Positions 41,038 through 49,368 of a DNA stretch of 64,000 nucleotides are shown piece after piece (position 1 is the first letter of the stretch; the number at the start of each line of letters is the position of its first letter). The notes under the pieces were generated by a model. That model saw only the letters and a program-made list of their open reading frames with translations. It was not told where the DNA came from and did no database searches. Origin of the DNA: Streptomyces antioxidans (lineage in GTDB: Bacteria; Actinomycetota; Actinomycetes; Streptomycetales; Streptomycetaceae); assembly GCF_000968685.2 (NCBI RefSeq), contig NZ_LAKD02000070.1, positions 16,451 through 80,450 on the forward strand, read 5' to 3'. A program made the position numbers and the translations under genes.

Positions 41038-41967
41038 ATGACCGCGGTACGTGAGGAGCCCGCGTACGAGCGCGACTTGCTGGTGCAGTTGACGCGCCGC
41101 TGGGGGAAGCGGGTGGCCGTCAAGAAGGACGAGCTCGACCTCGACGGACACTTCGACGAGGCGCTGCCGGACTTCCCCGAACACCTCGTCCCGGTGCTGG
41201 CACTGCCGGGCGCCGACCGGCTCGACCGGGACGCCCGCGAGCGCATCCTGTCGGCGGCGTGGATCTCCTACAACGCCAAGACCGCGGCCATCGAGGACGA
41301 GATCATCCTGCCGGCCTGCCGGCTGATGCTCCAGGAACGGATCCCCGTCCGCCGCGACGACGTCGCCGTCGACGCCCTGCACCAGACGATCATCGATGAG
41401 CACTACCACATCCTGATGTGCCACAACGCCGTCGGCGTCACCCGCAGGCGGCGCGGTCTGGAGGAGGTGCGGTTCGCTCCGGGCGTCTGGTCGGTCGTCC
41501 GGGGACTCGACGCGGTCCGCACCGGGCTGTCCGGGTTCGACCGCGACATCGTGGAGATCGCGTTCTCCCTGGCCGCCGAGACGACGATCAGCGGTTTCCT
41601 CTCCACCCTCGCCACCGCCCAGGAGATCCAGCCGATGAACCGGATCACCACCGATCTGCACCGGCGGGACGAGAGCGGACACGCGGTGGTGTTCCGCGAG
41701 TTGTGCGGCTCGCTCTACCGGAACCTGGACGGCGCACAGCGGCGGATGTTCCGCGAAGCGCTCGTCACCGGGCTGACCGCGTTCCGCTCCGCGGACCTGG
41801 ACCCCTGGGTGACCGTGGCGGCCCAGGGCGGCTTCGAGATCGACACCGGTCAGCTGAGCGAGTGGGCCGCGTCCCGTCCGGCGCCCGCGCGGGACACCGG
41901 ACCGTTGCAGCTGCTGCTAGACGACCTGGGCATCAGCCACGACCTCGTCCAGATGGTCCGGCGCTGA
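41038..41967 (+). CDS. bezJ: Non-haem diiron N-oxygenase, AurF-like (BezJ-like)
   Basis: 309 residues. All seven AurF-type ligands can be placed: Glu in IEDEIILPA, ExxH in DEHYHILM, Glu in AAETTIS, and the H-x3-E-x2-H block in DLHRRDESGHAVVF. AurF oxidises p-aminobenzoate stepwise to p-nitrobenzoate; in benzastatin synthesis BezJ is thought to stop at the hydroxylamine, the substrate for O-acetylation. Residues setting the extent of oxidation cannot be read by eye. AAGGAGG precedes ATG 41038. Co-directional with the PABA genes. Confidence 0.88.
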   Translation: MTAVREEPAYERDLLVQLTRRWGKRVAVKKDELDLDGHFDEALPDFPEHLVPVLALPGADRLDRDARERILSAAWISYNAKTAAIEDEIILPACRLMLQERIPVRRDDVAVDALHQTIIDEHYHILMCHNAVGVTRRRRGLEEVRFAPGVWSVVRGLDAVRTGLSGFDRDIVEIAFSLAAETTISGFLSTLATAQEIQPMNRITTDLHRRDESGHAVVFRELCGSLYRNLDGAQRRMFREALVTGLTAFRSADLDPWVTVAAQGGFEIDTGQLSEWAASRPAPARDTGPLQLLLDDLGISHDLVQMVRR

Positions 41968-42007
41968 CCGCCCCGCACCGCCCAGCCAGGAGAAGCGGAC
42001 GGAGACC

Positions 42008-43360
42008 ATGTTGCCCCTCACCGGCGAAGCGGCCGCGCATTGGCGGACACTCGTCGCCCATCAGCGGCCGGAGTGGCCCAGCCTGGCCGAGCTCGGCGAG
42101 GTGACGGATCACCTGGCGGCCTCGCTCCCGTTGGTCACGCCACAGGAGTGCGACACGCTCACCGCACGGCTCGCCCAGGCGGCAGAGGGCGAAGCGTTCC
42201 TGCTGCAGGGTGGCGACTGCGCCGAACGTTTCGACCGCCTCTCGACGCGGGCGATTCACGGCAAGCTGCGGCTCCTGCAGCAGATGGCCCTGATCCTGAC
42301 GCACGCGTCGGCGGCGCCGGTGGTCACGGTGGGCCGGATGGCCGGGCAGTACGCGAAGCCCCGATCCCGGCCGACCGAGACCGTCGACGGGCGCACGCTG
42401 CCGGTCTACCGGGGCGACGCGGTAAACGGCACCGGCTTCAGCCAGGCCGAACGACGGCCGGACCCGGTCCGGCTGCTCCGGATGTACGACGCTTCGCGCC
42501 ACACCCTGGACGTCATGCGCGCGTTCGCCCGTGGCTCCACCGACCCGCGCCAACTGCACGAGGAGAACCAGGACTTCGTCGCACGCTCACCTGCCGGTGA
42601 ACGCTACGGCGAACTCGCCAGTCGCATCGGCCGGGCACTGTCCTCACAGGAAGCGCGCGGCGGCGGTCCGTTGCGCACCACGGAGGTGTTCGCCAGCCAC
42701 GAGGGACTGCTGCTCGACTACGAGGCCGCGCTGACCCGCGAAGACCCGCGTTCGGGTCGAAGATACGCGGGCAGCGGCCACATGCTGTGGATCGGCGACC
42801 GCACCAGACAGCCGGACGGCGCCCACGTCGCCTACTTCGCGACCATCGACAACCCGATCGCGGTGAAGCTGGGCCCCGCCACCACGCCCGCCCAGGCGCT
42901 GGCCCTGATCGACCGCCTCGACCCCGACCGGCGGCCGGGCCGGCTGACGTTCATCGTGCGCATGGGGGCGCACCGGGTGCGGTATCTGCTGCCGGAGCTC
43001 GTGGAGAAGGTCACGGCGTCCGGCGCGCCGGTGGTGTGGGTGTGCGATCCGATGCACGGCAACACCTTCGAGGCGCCCAGCGGGCACAAGACCAGGCGGT
43101 TCGACGACATCCTCGCCGAGGTCGCCGGTTTCTTCGAGGTGCACAAGGCGCTCGGCACCCACCCCGGCGGACTGCACGTGGAGCTGACCGGCGAGGACGT
43201 GACCGAGTGCGTCGGCGGCGGCGCCGATCTGGGCTTCGACGACCTGCCCCGCAGATACGAATCGGCGTGCGACCCGCGCCTCAACGAAGGCCAGGCGCTT
43301 GACCTGGCCTTCCAGGTAGCCGAGATGTTCACCCCGGGAGCGACCGTCACCCGGCGCTGA
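42008..43360 (+). CDS. Class II DAHP synthase
   Basis: 450 residues, plant/actinobacterial-type 3-deoxy-D-arabino-heptulosonate-7-phosphate synthase, first step of the shikimate pathway (PEP + erythrose-4-phosphate). Landmarks: FLLQGGDCAERFD, RMAGQYAKPRS, YRGDAVNG, EGLLLDYE, HMLWIGDRTR, NPIAVKLGP, VWVCDPMHGNT and THPGGLHVELTGEDVTEC. The Cys, His, Glu and Asp metal ligands are present. As an extra copy beside the PABA genes it should raise chorismate supply. GGAGAAG upstream of ATG 42008. Feedback regulation cannot be judged here. Confidence 0.93.
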   Translation: MLPLTGEAAAHWRTLVAHQRPEWPSLAELGEVTDHLAASLPLVTPQECDTLTARLAQAAEGEAFLLQGGDCAERFDRLSTRAIHGKLRLLQQMALILTHASAAPVVTVGRMAGQYAKPRSRPTETVDGRTLPVYRGDAVNGTGFSQAERRPDPVRLLRMYDASRHTLDVMRAFARGSTDPRQLHEENQDFVARSPAGERYGELASRIGRALSSQEARGGGPLRTTEVFASHEGLLLDYEAALTREDPRSGRRYAGSGHMLWIGDRTRQPDGAHVAYFATIDNPIAVKLGPATTPAQALALIDRLDPDRRPGRLTFIVRMGAHRVRYLLPELVEKVTASGAPVVWVCDPMHGNTFEAPSGHKTRRFDDILAEVAGFFEVHKALGTHPGGLHVELTGEDVTECVGGGADLGFDDLPRRYESACDPRLNEGQALDLAFQVAEMFTPGATVTRR

Positions 43361-43383
43361 GCCGCACCGGCATACTGGCGCTC

Positions 43384-44193
43384 ATGTGCAGCCACTTCGA
43401 TCACCGTCGCACCGGCCTCGCGGGTGTTCCCGCGGAGGGCGCCAGTCGGTCCGCGGGCGGGACCGCCCTCGTCACCGGGGCGTCGCGGGGTCTGGGTGCC
43501 GCGATGGCACGGCGGCTGGCCGCTGACGGGTGGAGCGTCGCGGTCAACTACAGGTCCGCGGCGGAGGACGCCTTGACCGTGGTGCGGGACATTCGTGCCG
43601 GAGGCGGGACGGCGGAGGCCTTCCGCGCGGATGTCACGGACGAGGAGTCGGTCGCCGACCTCATCGAGCAGGTGACGGCATCGCTGGGTCCGGTGGGCGT
43701 GCTGGTCCTCAACGCCACCGGCCCGCAGCCTTCCGTCGCCGTGGAGGACCTCACCTGGGAAGCGCACCTGGACCAACTGCGGTTCTTCGTCAAGAGCCCC
43801 ACCCTGCTGCTGCGCGCCGCACTGCCGGGGATGAAGACCCTCGGCGGCGGCAGAGTCATTCAGATCGGCTCCGACGCCTTCCACCGGGCGTTGCCGGGCA
43901 TGTCGGCATACGTCGCGGCGAAGGGTGCGCAACTGGGCCTCACCCGTTCGTGGGCGCGGGAGTTGGGACCGCACAACATCACCGTCAACCTGGTCGCCCC
44001 GGGGTGGGTCCCCGTGGAGCGTCACGCGTCCGCCACGCAGGAGGAGTTGCGGGCCTACGCGTCTGAGGTGCCGCTGCGCCGCACGGGCACCCCCGCTGAG
44101 GTCGCCGCCACCGTGTCCTTCCTGGCTTCTGACGCCGCGGGGTTCATCACCGGGGAGTGCCTGTCCATCAACGGAGGGCACACCATGGGCTGA
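43384..44193 (+). CDS. Short-chain dehydrogenase/reductase
   Basis: 269 residues, classical SDR. NAD(P)-binding TGASRGLG near residue 31, NxxG-like LNATGPQ, catalytic Ser in IQIGSDAF, YxxxK in SAYVAAKGA, and C-terminal GECLSINGGHTMG, the form seen in FabG-like reductases. N-terminal ~25 residues are extra and the start is uncertain. It closes the co-directional operon, but no benzastatin step obviously needs it. It might be a separate leaderless unit, since no ribosome site precedes ATG 43384. Role unknown. Confidence 0.82.
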   Translation: MCSHFDHRRTGLAGVPAEGASRSAGGTALVTGASRGLGAAMARRLAADGWSVAVNYRSAAEDALTVVRDIRAGGGTAEAFRADVTDEESVADLIEQVTASLGPVGVLVLNATGPQPSVAVEDLTWEAHLDQLRFFVKSPTLLLRAALPGMKTLGGGRVIQIGSDAFHRALPGMSAYVAAKGAQLGLTRSWARELGPHNITVNLVAPGWVPVERHASATQEELRAYASEVPLRRTGTPAEVAATVSFLASDAAGFITGECLSINGGHTMG

Positions 44194-44245
44194 TGAAAGT
44201 GCGGCCGACGGGACGGCCGTCCGGCAGTGCGGAGCCGGGCCGGTG

Positions 44246-45532
44246 TCAGCGGCGGAGCCCCAGGGCCTCGCGGCCCGCGTACCGGGCCTGGCCGCCCAGC
44301 TCCTCCTCGATGCGGACGAGCTGGTTGTACTTCGCCGTGCGGTCGGTGCGGGACAGCGACCCGGTCTTGATCTGGCCGCAGCCGGTGGCGACGGCGAGGT
44401 CGGCGATGGTCGTGTCCTCCGTCTCGCCGGAGCGGTGGGACATGACGACCGTGTAGCCGGCGCGGTGGGCGGTGGCCACCGTGGCCAGGGTCTCGGTGAG
44501 GGTGCCGATCTGGTTGACCTTCACCAGGATCGAGTTGGCGATCCCGTCGCGGATCCCGTCCCGCAGCAGCGCCTCATTGGTGCAGAAGACGTCGTCGCCG
44601 GTGAGCTGGCAGCGCTCACCCAGCCGGGCGGTCAGGTCCCGCCAGCCGTCGTGGTCGTCCTCGGCCATCGGGTCCTCGATGGAGGCGACGGGGTAGCGGT
44701 CCACCAACTCCGCGAGGTACTGGGCGTGTTCGGCGGGAGTGCGGCGGACGCCCTCGCCCGTGTAGTCGTACACGCCGTCGTGGAAGAACTCCGAGCTGGC
44801 CGGGTCCATCACGAGGGTGATGTCGGTGCCGGGCCGGTAGCCGGTCTGCTCGATGGCGCGGACGACGAAGTCCAGGGCCTCCTCGGCGGTGCGCAGGTCG
44901 GGCGCGAAGCCACCCTCGTCGCCGACGTTCACGCTGTGGCCGGCGGCGAGGAGGGTGCCGCGCAGGGTGTGGAAGACCTCCGAGCCCATGCGGACGGCCT
45001 CGGCGGAGTTCTCGGCGCCGATGGGCGCGATCATGAACTCCTGGAAGTCGAGCGGATTGTCGGCGTGGGCGCCGCCGTTGACGATGTTCATCATCGGGAC
45101 GGGCAGCAGACGGGCGTCGACGCCACCGATGTAGCGGTACAGCGGCAGGCCGTGGGAGGCGGCGGCGGCCTTGGCGGTGGCCAGGGAGACGCCGAGGATC
45201 GCGTTCGCGCCGAGACGCCCCTTGTCGGCGGTGCCGTCCAGGCCGATCAGGGCCGCGTCGACGGTCGCCTGGTCCTCGGCGGCCAGGCCGACGACGGCGT
45301 CGGAGATGGAGTCGTTGACGGCGTCGACCGCGCGGCGAACTCCCTTGCCGTGGAAGCGGACCGGATCGCCGTCGCGGAGCTCCACCGCCTCGCGGGCTCC
45401 GGTGGAAGCGCCGGAGGGTACGGCCGCGCGGCCGAGCGATCCGTCCGAGAGGACGACGTCGACCTCGACGGTGGGGTTGCCCCGGCTGTCGATGATCTCG
45501 CGTCCGACGACCCGGTTGATGACGACGGGCAC
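44246..45532 (-). CDS. eno: Enolase (second, specialised copy likely)
   Basis: 428 residues. Converts 2-phosphoglycerate to PEP. Key residues are present: PSGASTG near the N-terminus, Glu in DFQEFMIAP, Mg2+ ligands in LVMDPASSEF, SIEDPM and LTGDD, Lys in SILVKVNQIG, and SHRSGETEDTTI. GTG 45532 follows GAGGAG; an 18-residue longer frame lacks support. Divergent from an HxlR-peroxiredoxin gene. Streptomycetes normally carry a housekeeping enolase elsewhere, so this is probably an extra copy (inference). PEP is a substrate of the DAHP synthase encoded 0.9 kb away. Confidence 0.93.
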   Translation of the reverse strand: MPVVINRVVGREIIDSRGNPTVEVDVVLSDGSLGRAAVPSGASTGAREAVELRDGDPVRFHGKGVRRAVDAVNDSISDAVVGLAAEDQATVDAALIGLDGTADKGRLGANAILGVSLATAKAAAASHGLPLYRYIGGVDARLLPVPMMNIVNGGAHADNPLDFQEFMIAPIGAENSAEAVRMGSEVFHTLRGTLLAAGHSVNVGDEGGFAPDLRTAEEALDFVVRAIEQTGYRPGTDITLVMDPASSEFFHDGVYDYTGEGVRRTPAEHAQYLAELVDRYPVASIEDPMAEDDHDGWRDLTARLGERCQLTGDDVFCTNEALLRDGIRDGIANSILVKVNQIGTLTETLATVATAHRAGYTVVMSHRSGETEDTTIADLAVATGCGQIKTGSLSRTDRTAKYNQLVRIEEELGGQARYAGREALGLRR

Positions 45533-45596
45533 GGTGTGACTCCTCACGTCCGGTCCGCCGCACATCACGACGGAGTCAAGTTCCACCGAGAAACAA

Positions 45597-45621
45597 AGTG
45601 AGTCCTGAAAGAGAACTTACT
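45597..45621. promoter_or_regulatory. Inverted repeat and -10 in the enolase/HxlR divergent promoter
   Basis: Arms AGTGAGT (45597-45603) and ACTTACT (45615-45621) match at 6 of 7 positions. They overlap a likely -10, TACTAT (45618-45623), which ends 6 nt before ATG 45630, implying a leaderless mRNA. A good candidate for autoregulation by the HxlR-type protein. Confidence 0.5.
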
Positions 45622-45629
45622 ATGGGCGC

Positions 45630-46520
45630 ATGAGGATGCACAACGCCGACGAGACCTGCGGCATCGCCCAGGCCGCCGTGGTCCTGGGGGACTGGTGGAA
45701 CGTGCTGGTGCTGCGCGAGATCGCCCGCGGACATGTCCGTTTCGACGCGCTGGCCGCCGAGATCGGGCTGTCCCGCAACGTCCTCACCGAGCGGCTCGGC
45801 CGGCTCGTCGCCCGTGGGGTGCTGCGCCGCAGCCTCTACCAGCGACGCCCGGTGCGCTATGAGTACCTGCTCACCGACGCCGGGGCCGCGTTGCTGCCGC
45901 TGCTGGTCGCGATGCAGGACTGGGGCGACCGGTGGGTGCTCGGTGACGGCGGCCTCACCGCCACCGCGTCCGACGACGGAGCCGAACACGCGCGCGTACA
46001 CGCCCTGGCAGGCAATCGCCTCCCCGACGACCTGCGCCTGCCCGGGACACCGGGCCCCGATCTGCCCCTGGTCTCACCGGACGCCGCTGCGACCGTGCTG
46101 TTCACCTACCCCGGCACGGGGGTCGACTGGGGCGAGCCGCCGATTCCCGGGGCCCGTGGCTGCACCCTGGAGCACCGGCTCTTCCGTGACGCCTGGCCCG
46201 GCTTCCGGCGGGCGAACGTGGACGTACGAGGGGTCAGCACCCAACTCGTCGCCGAACAGCGGCGGTTCGCCGATGCCGAGGACGTCCCCTTCCCGCTCCT
46301 CTCCGACACGGCCCACCAGCTGGCGGCGGCCCTGCGGCTGCCGACGTTCCGCGGCGCGGGCCGACTGCGCCACAAACGCCTGATCCTGATCGTGGACGCC
46401 GAACGGACCGTGCGGCACACGCTGTTCCCGGTCGTCGACCTACCCGGCGCGGTGGACGAGAGCCTGCGTCTGGCCACGGAGTGCGCCCGCAACACCTGGT
46501 TCCCCGCCCGCAACGCCTGA
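45630..46520 (+). CDS. HxlR-type winged helix fused to a peroxiredoxin domain
   Basis: 296 residues. Residues 5-~105 are an HxlR regulator: the early Cys in ETCGIAQAAVVLGDWWNVLVLREIARG, recognition region GLSRNVLTERLGRLVARGVLRR, and wing RRPVRYEYLLT. From ~150 on is a BCP/PrxQ-like redoxin: VLFTYPGTG, then PGARGCTLEHRLFRDAWPGF with the likely peroxidatic Cys, and VSTQLVAEQRRFADAEDVPFPLLSD. Such a fusion would join thiol or peroxide sensing to DNA binding (inference). Start chosen from the -10 spacing. Divergent from enolase and 40 nt before the PdxH-like gene. Confidence 0.85.
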   Translation: MRMHNADETCGIAQAAVVLGDWWNVLVLREIARGHVRFDALAAEIGLSRNVLTERLGRLVARGVLRRSLYQRRPVRYEYLLTDAGAALLPLLVAMQDWGDRWVLGDGGLTATASDDGAEHARVHALAGNRLPDDLRLPGTPGPDLPLVSPDAAATVLFTYPGTGVDWGEPPIPGARGCTLEHRLFRDAWPGFRRANVDVRGVSTQLVAEQRRFADAEDVPFPLLSDTAHQLAAALRLPTFRGAGRLRHKRLILIVDAERTVRHTLFPVVDLPGAVDESLRLATECARNTWFPARNA

Positions 46521-46560
46521 TTCCCCGCCCGCCCATCCCTGTTGAAGGAGACTCCGCCCC

Positions 46561-47493
46561 ATGACCGACCGGCCGGTGCACCACCTCTTCTCCTGCGGCA
46601 CCCTGCGGATCCCCGCAGTCCAGCTCGCCCGGTTCGGCCGCCTGCTCGACGGCAGACCGGACGCCCTTGTCCCGCCGGACTCGGACGACGCCGTCGAGGG
46701 CCAGGTCTTCGCGATCAGCGATGTCGAACTGGCCGCGGCCGACACCTATGAGGCCGACGGCCACGCCCGCGTGGAGACGACCCTGCGTTCGGGAATCCGG
46801 GCGTGGGTGTATCTGGACCGCACGAGCGGCAAGCCACTGGGCGTACGGGAGTGGCTGCGCGGTCTCGAAGTGTTCGCCGGGCCGCTGTCGGACTTCGACC
46901 CGGCCGACGCCCCGGCCGAGCCGGTCGACCTGTTCCTCGGCTGGCTGCACGAGGCCGTCGCGGCCGGAGTGCCCGACGCCCACGCCATGACCCTCTCGAC
47001 GGTCGGAGAGGACGGCCACCCGGACGCCCGCGTGCTCATCCTCAAGAACGTGGACCACGACGGCTGGCAGTTCGCCGTGCACGCGGGCAGCCCCAAGGGC
47101 CGTCAGCTGGCCGATCGGCCGAGCGCCGCCCTCACCTTCTACTGGCCGCCGCAAGGGCGACAGGTCCGCGTGCGGGGCGGTGTCGAGCCCGCACCTCCCG
47201 GGCGCAGCGCCGCCGACCTCCTGGCTCGCTCGCCCGCCGCCCGCGCCGAGGTCCTGCTGGGCCGCCAGAGCGACCCCGTGGACAGCCGCGCGGCACGCGA
47301 TGACGCCTTCCGTACGGCGCTGGCCCGGATCGAGGCGGAGCCCGGTCTGGTCAGCCCCCAGTGGACGCTCTACACCCTCGTTCCCGGACAGATCGAGTTC
47401 TGGCAGGCGGACAAGGACCGCCTCCACAACCGGCTCCGCTACACGCGCCCCGACCGCCACACCGCCTGGGAGCACCACGTGCTGTGGCCGTAG
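46561..47493 (+). CDS. Fusion: GGCT/AIG2-like domain plus pyridoxamine-5'-phosphate-oxidase-like domain
   Basis: 310 residues. The N-terminal ~105 residues look like the gamma-glutamylcyclotransferase/AIG2 fold (LFSCGTLRIPAVQLARFGR ... DALVPPDSDDAVEGQVFAIS ... YEADGHARVETTLRSGIRAWVYL as landmarks). The remainder is PdxH-like: AMTLSTVGEDGHPDARVLILKNVDHDGWQF, SPKGRQLADRPSAALTFYWPPQGRQVRVRG region, and the C-terminal FWQADKDRLHNRLRY. The second half could be an FMN enzyme oxidising pyridoxamine or pyridoxine phosphate or a related amine. AAGGAG precedes ATG 46561. Likely co-transcribed with the HxlR-peroxiredoxin gene. Confidence 0.78.
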   Translation: MTDRPVHHLFSCGTLRIPAVQLARFGRLLDGRPDALVPPDSDDAVEGQVFAISDVELAAADTYEADGHARVETTLRSGIRAWVYLDRTSGKPLGVREWLRGLEVFAGPLSDFDPADAPAEPVDLFLGWLHEAVAAGVPDAHAMTLSTVGEDGHPDARVLILKNVDHDGWQFAVHAGSPKGRQLADRPSAALTFYWPPQGRQVRVRGGVEPAPPGRSAADLLARSPAARAEVLLGRQSDPVDSRAARDDAFRTALARIEAEPGLVSPQWTLYTLVPGQIEFWQADKDRLHNRLRYTRPDRHTAWEHHVLWP

Positions 47494-47560
47494 CCCGCGG
47501 GCGCGGTGACGCGTGAACGGGCACGCCGCGCCCGCCGCGCAGTCGCCCGGCCGGGGCGTC

Positions 47561-47980
47561 TCAGGGGAGCGTGACCGGCGGGTAGTCCTCGGTGTAGGAG
47601 TCGCCGCCGGTGCCGTAGTAGGTGCAGGTGCGGGCCTCGGTGTCGACGTCGTACCAGACGATCCCCGCGTCCCAGCAGCCGCGGATGAACTCGGGGAACG
47701 TCGTCTCACCGGCCTGGTCCGAGCGCAGCGCCGCGATCAGGGCGGCCTCGTCGAACCGCGGCGCGAGCGCGAAACCGGTGGCCAGCGGCTCGCCCTGGAC
47801 CACGACGTCACCGTGCTCGGTCAGATACAGGAAGGCGTTGGCCGGGACGGCCATGCGGCAGTGGGTCACCCCGGCCCGGCGCAGGCTCTCGGCGAGGTAG
47901 GGGAAGCCGCCCGCCTTGGGACGGGCGGCCTCGCCGCGTTCCAGGGCGGCTCGCAGGTGGTCGATCGCATCGGTGGTCAT
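47561..47980 (-). CDS. DUF1398 family protein
   Basis: 139 residues. Matches the DUF1398 (YbcV-like) family by its C-terminal block TFPEFIRGCWDAGIVWYDVDTEARTCTYYG (given as a landmark, residues ~92-121) and PxxFLYLTEHGDVVV. Two central beta strands and helices suggest a compact alpha/beta fold. The function of the family is unknown. ATG 47980 with a GAGACCCC stretch upstream. Convergent with the PdxH-like gene, divergent from the LacI locus. Confidence 0.78.
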   Translation of the reverse strand: MTTDAIDHLRAALERGEAARPKAGGFPYLAESLRRAGVTHCRMAVPANAFLYLTEHGDVVVQGEPLATGFALAPRFDEAALIAALRSDQAGETTFPEFIRGCWDAGIVWYDVDTEARTCTYYGTGGDSYTEDYPPVTLP

Positions 47981-48124
47981 GGGGTCTCCCAGAGGTGGTT
48001 CCGGAGGGTCATGGCAACATCAGGGGCCTGGCAACATCCTGGCACATCGACAACATATTGTCGTTCTGGTGTGAGGGGAAAGTGATCCGGGATACACGCT
48101 CCGACCCATTGACGCCCGTCCCGC

Positions 48125-48166
48125 AAACCGGTTTAGTGAGCGCCGGTCGACCCGCTAAACCGGTTT
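48125..48166. promoter_or_regulatory. Twin LacI-type operators, AAACCGGTTT
   Basis: Two identical perfect 10-bp palindromes, 48125-48134 and 48157-48166, 32 bp apart centre to centre (three helical turns). With flanks they form one larger inverted repeat, CAAACCGGTTTAG ... CTAAACCGGTTTG. A central CG between inverted arms is typical of LacI-family operators. They lie 100-140 bp before the LacI gene. Confidence 0.75.
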
Positions 48167-48201
48167 GAAACCCGTGATGGCGCGCCAACCGCACGGAGAA
48201 C

Positions 48202-48246
48202 GCGGAAAACGCGGAAAACGCGGAAAACGCGGAAAACGCGGAAAAC
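48202..48246. repeat. Tandem 9-bp repeat, five perfect copies of GCGGAAAAC
   Basis: Five contiguous exact copies, flanked by degenerate copies at 48192-48201 and 48247-48255. It fills the segment between the LacI operators and the LacI ribosome site. Non-coding on the plus strand; copy number is likely to vary between strains. Confidence 0.95.
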
Positions 48247-48265
48247 GCAGAGAACGAGGAGCGTC

Positions 48266-49285
48266 ATGGCTCGCAGGCCCACCATCGCCGACGTCGCACG
48301 ACATGCGGGTGTCTCCCGCACCTCCGTCTCGTTCGCCCTGAACGACCGGCCCGGGATCGCCGAGGAGACCAAGGAGCGCATCCTGGCCGCCGCGGCGGAG
48401 CTCGGCTGGACCCCGAGCCGTCCGGCCAGGGCCCTGTCGCTCGGCAAGGCGGGCGCCTTCGGTCTGGTGCTCGCCCGCGACCCCGATCAGATCGGTGCCG
48501 ATCTGTTCTTCCCCGCGTTCATCGCCGGTGTCGAAGTGGCCCTCGGCGAGCGCGGCGACGGGCTCATGGTGCACCTCACCACTCCGGAGCGCGAGGAGTC
48601 GGTGTACGAGCGGCTGGCCGCCGACCGCCGGGTGGACGGGGTGCTCCTCACCGATCTGCGGCACGAGGACCCGCGGCCCGCGCTGACCCACCGGCTCGGC
48701 CTGCCAGCGGTCGTGGTCGGGCAGAGCGAGTGGAGCGACGGACTGACCTCGGTGGGCCTGGACGACCGGCCCGCCTATGTGGCGGCGGTGCGCCGCCTCG
48801 CCGAGCTCGGCCACCGCCGTATCGCGCATGTCGAGGGCCCCCAGGAGTTCCGCCACGCACACCGGCGCCGGTCGGCCTGGGAGGAGACGCTGGGCGACCT
48901 CGGACTGCCCCCGGGCCCCGTGCTGCCGGGCGGCTTCACCGCGGAGGGCGGTGCGCGGGCCACCCGCGAACTGCTGTCGCTGGCCGAGCCGCCCACCGCG
49001 ATCGTCTACGGGAACGACCTGGCCGCGACGGCCGGGCTGTCCGTGGCCCAGGAGCTCGGCGTTCCGGTGCCGGAGCGCCTCTCGGTGGTCGGCTATGACG
49101 ACAACCCGCTCACCCGCTATACCCATCCCCCGCTGTCCTCCGCCCGCGCCGACGCGCGCGGCTGGGGAGAGGCGGCGGCCCAGGCGCTGGACCGGGTGCT
49201 CGCGGGCGAGGAGGTGGCGCACGTCGTGCTGCCGCCCGCCGAGTTCATCCCCCGCGCCTCGATCGGCCCGGCGCCCCGGCCCTGA
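48266..49285 (+). CDS. LacI-family transcriptional regulator
   Basis: 339 residues. N-terminal helix-turn-helix TIADVARHAGVSRTSVSFALNDRPGIAEETKERI (landmark, residues 6-39) and the hinge helix RPARALSLGK. The C-terminal periplasmic-binding-like sugar domain includes FGLVLAR, VDGVLLTDLR, RRIAHVEGP and VGYDDNPLTRYTHPPLS. It should bind the twin AAACCGGTTT sites upstream and release on a sugar ligand, controlling itself and the transporter/glycosidase genes that follow. ATG 48266 with GAGGAG upstream. Confidence 0.92.
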   Translation: MARRPTIADVARHAGVSRTSVSFALNDRPGIAEETKERILAAAAELGWTPSRPARALSLGKAGAFGLVLARDPDQIGADLFFPAFIAGVEVALGERGDGLMVHLTTPEREESVYERLAADRRVDGVLLTDLRHEDPRPALTHRLGLPAVVVGQSEWSDGLTSVGLDDRPAYVAAVRRLAELGHRRIAHVEGPQEFRHAHRRRSAWEETLGDLGLPPGPVLPGGFTAEGGARATRELLSLAEPPTAIVYGNDLAATAGLSVAQELGVPVPERLSVVGYDDNPLTRYTHPPLSSARADARGWGEAAAQALDRVLAGEEVAHVVLPPAEFIPRASIGPAPRP

Positions 49286-49368
49286 CGACGGGGCGCCGGG
49301 CCACCGGGGCGCGGCAAGGAATTCCCGTCCGGCGACGAGGCCGGGCGTGAACAGTTCGGAGAGTCTTC

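Noticed and set aside
48192..48255. Possible CRISPR array
   Set aside because: The 9-bp units are contiguous without spacers, and no cas genes are near.
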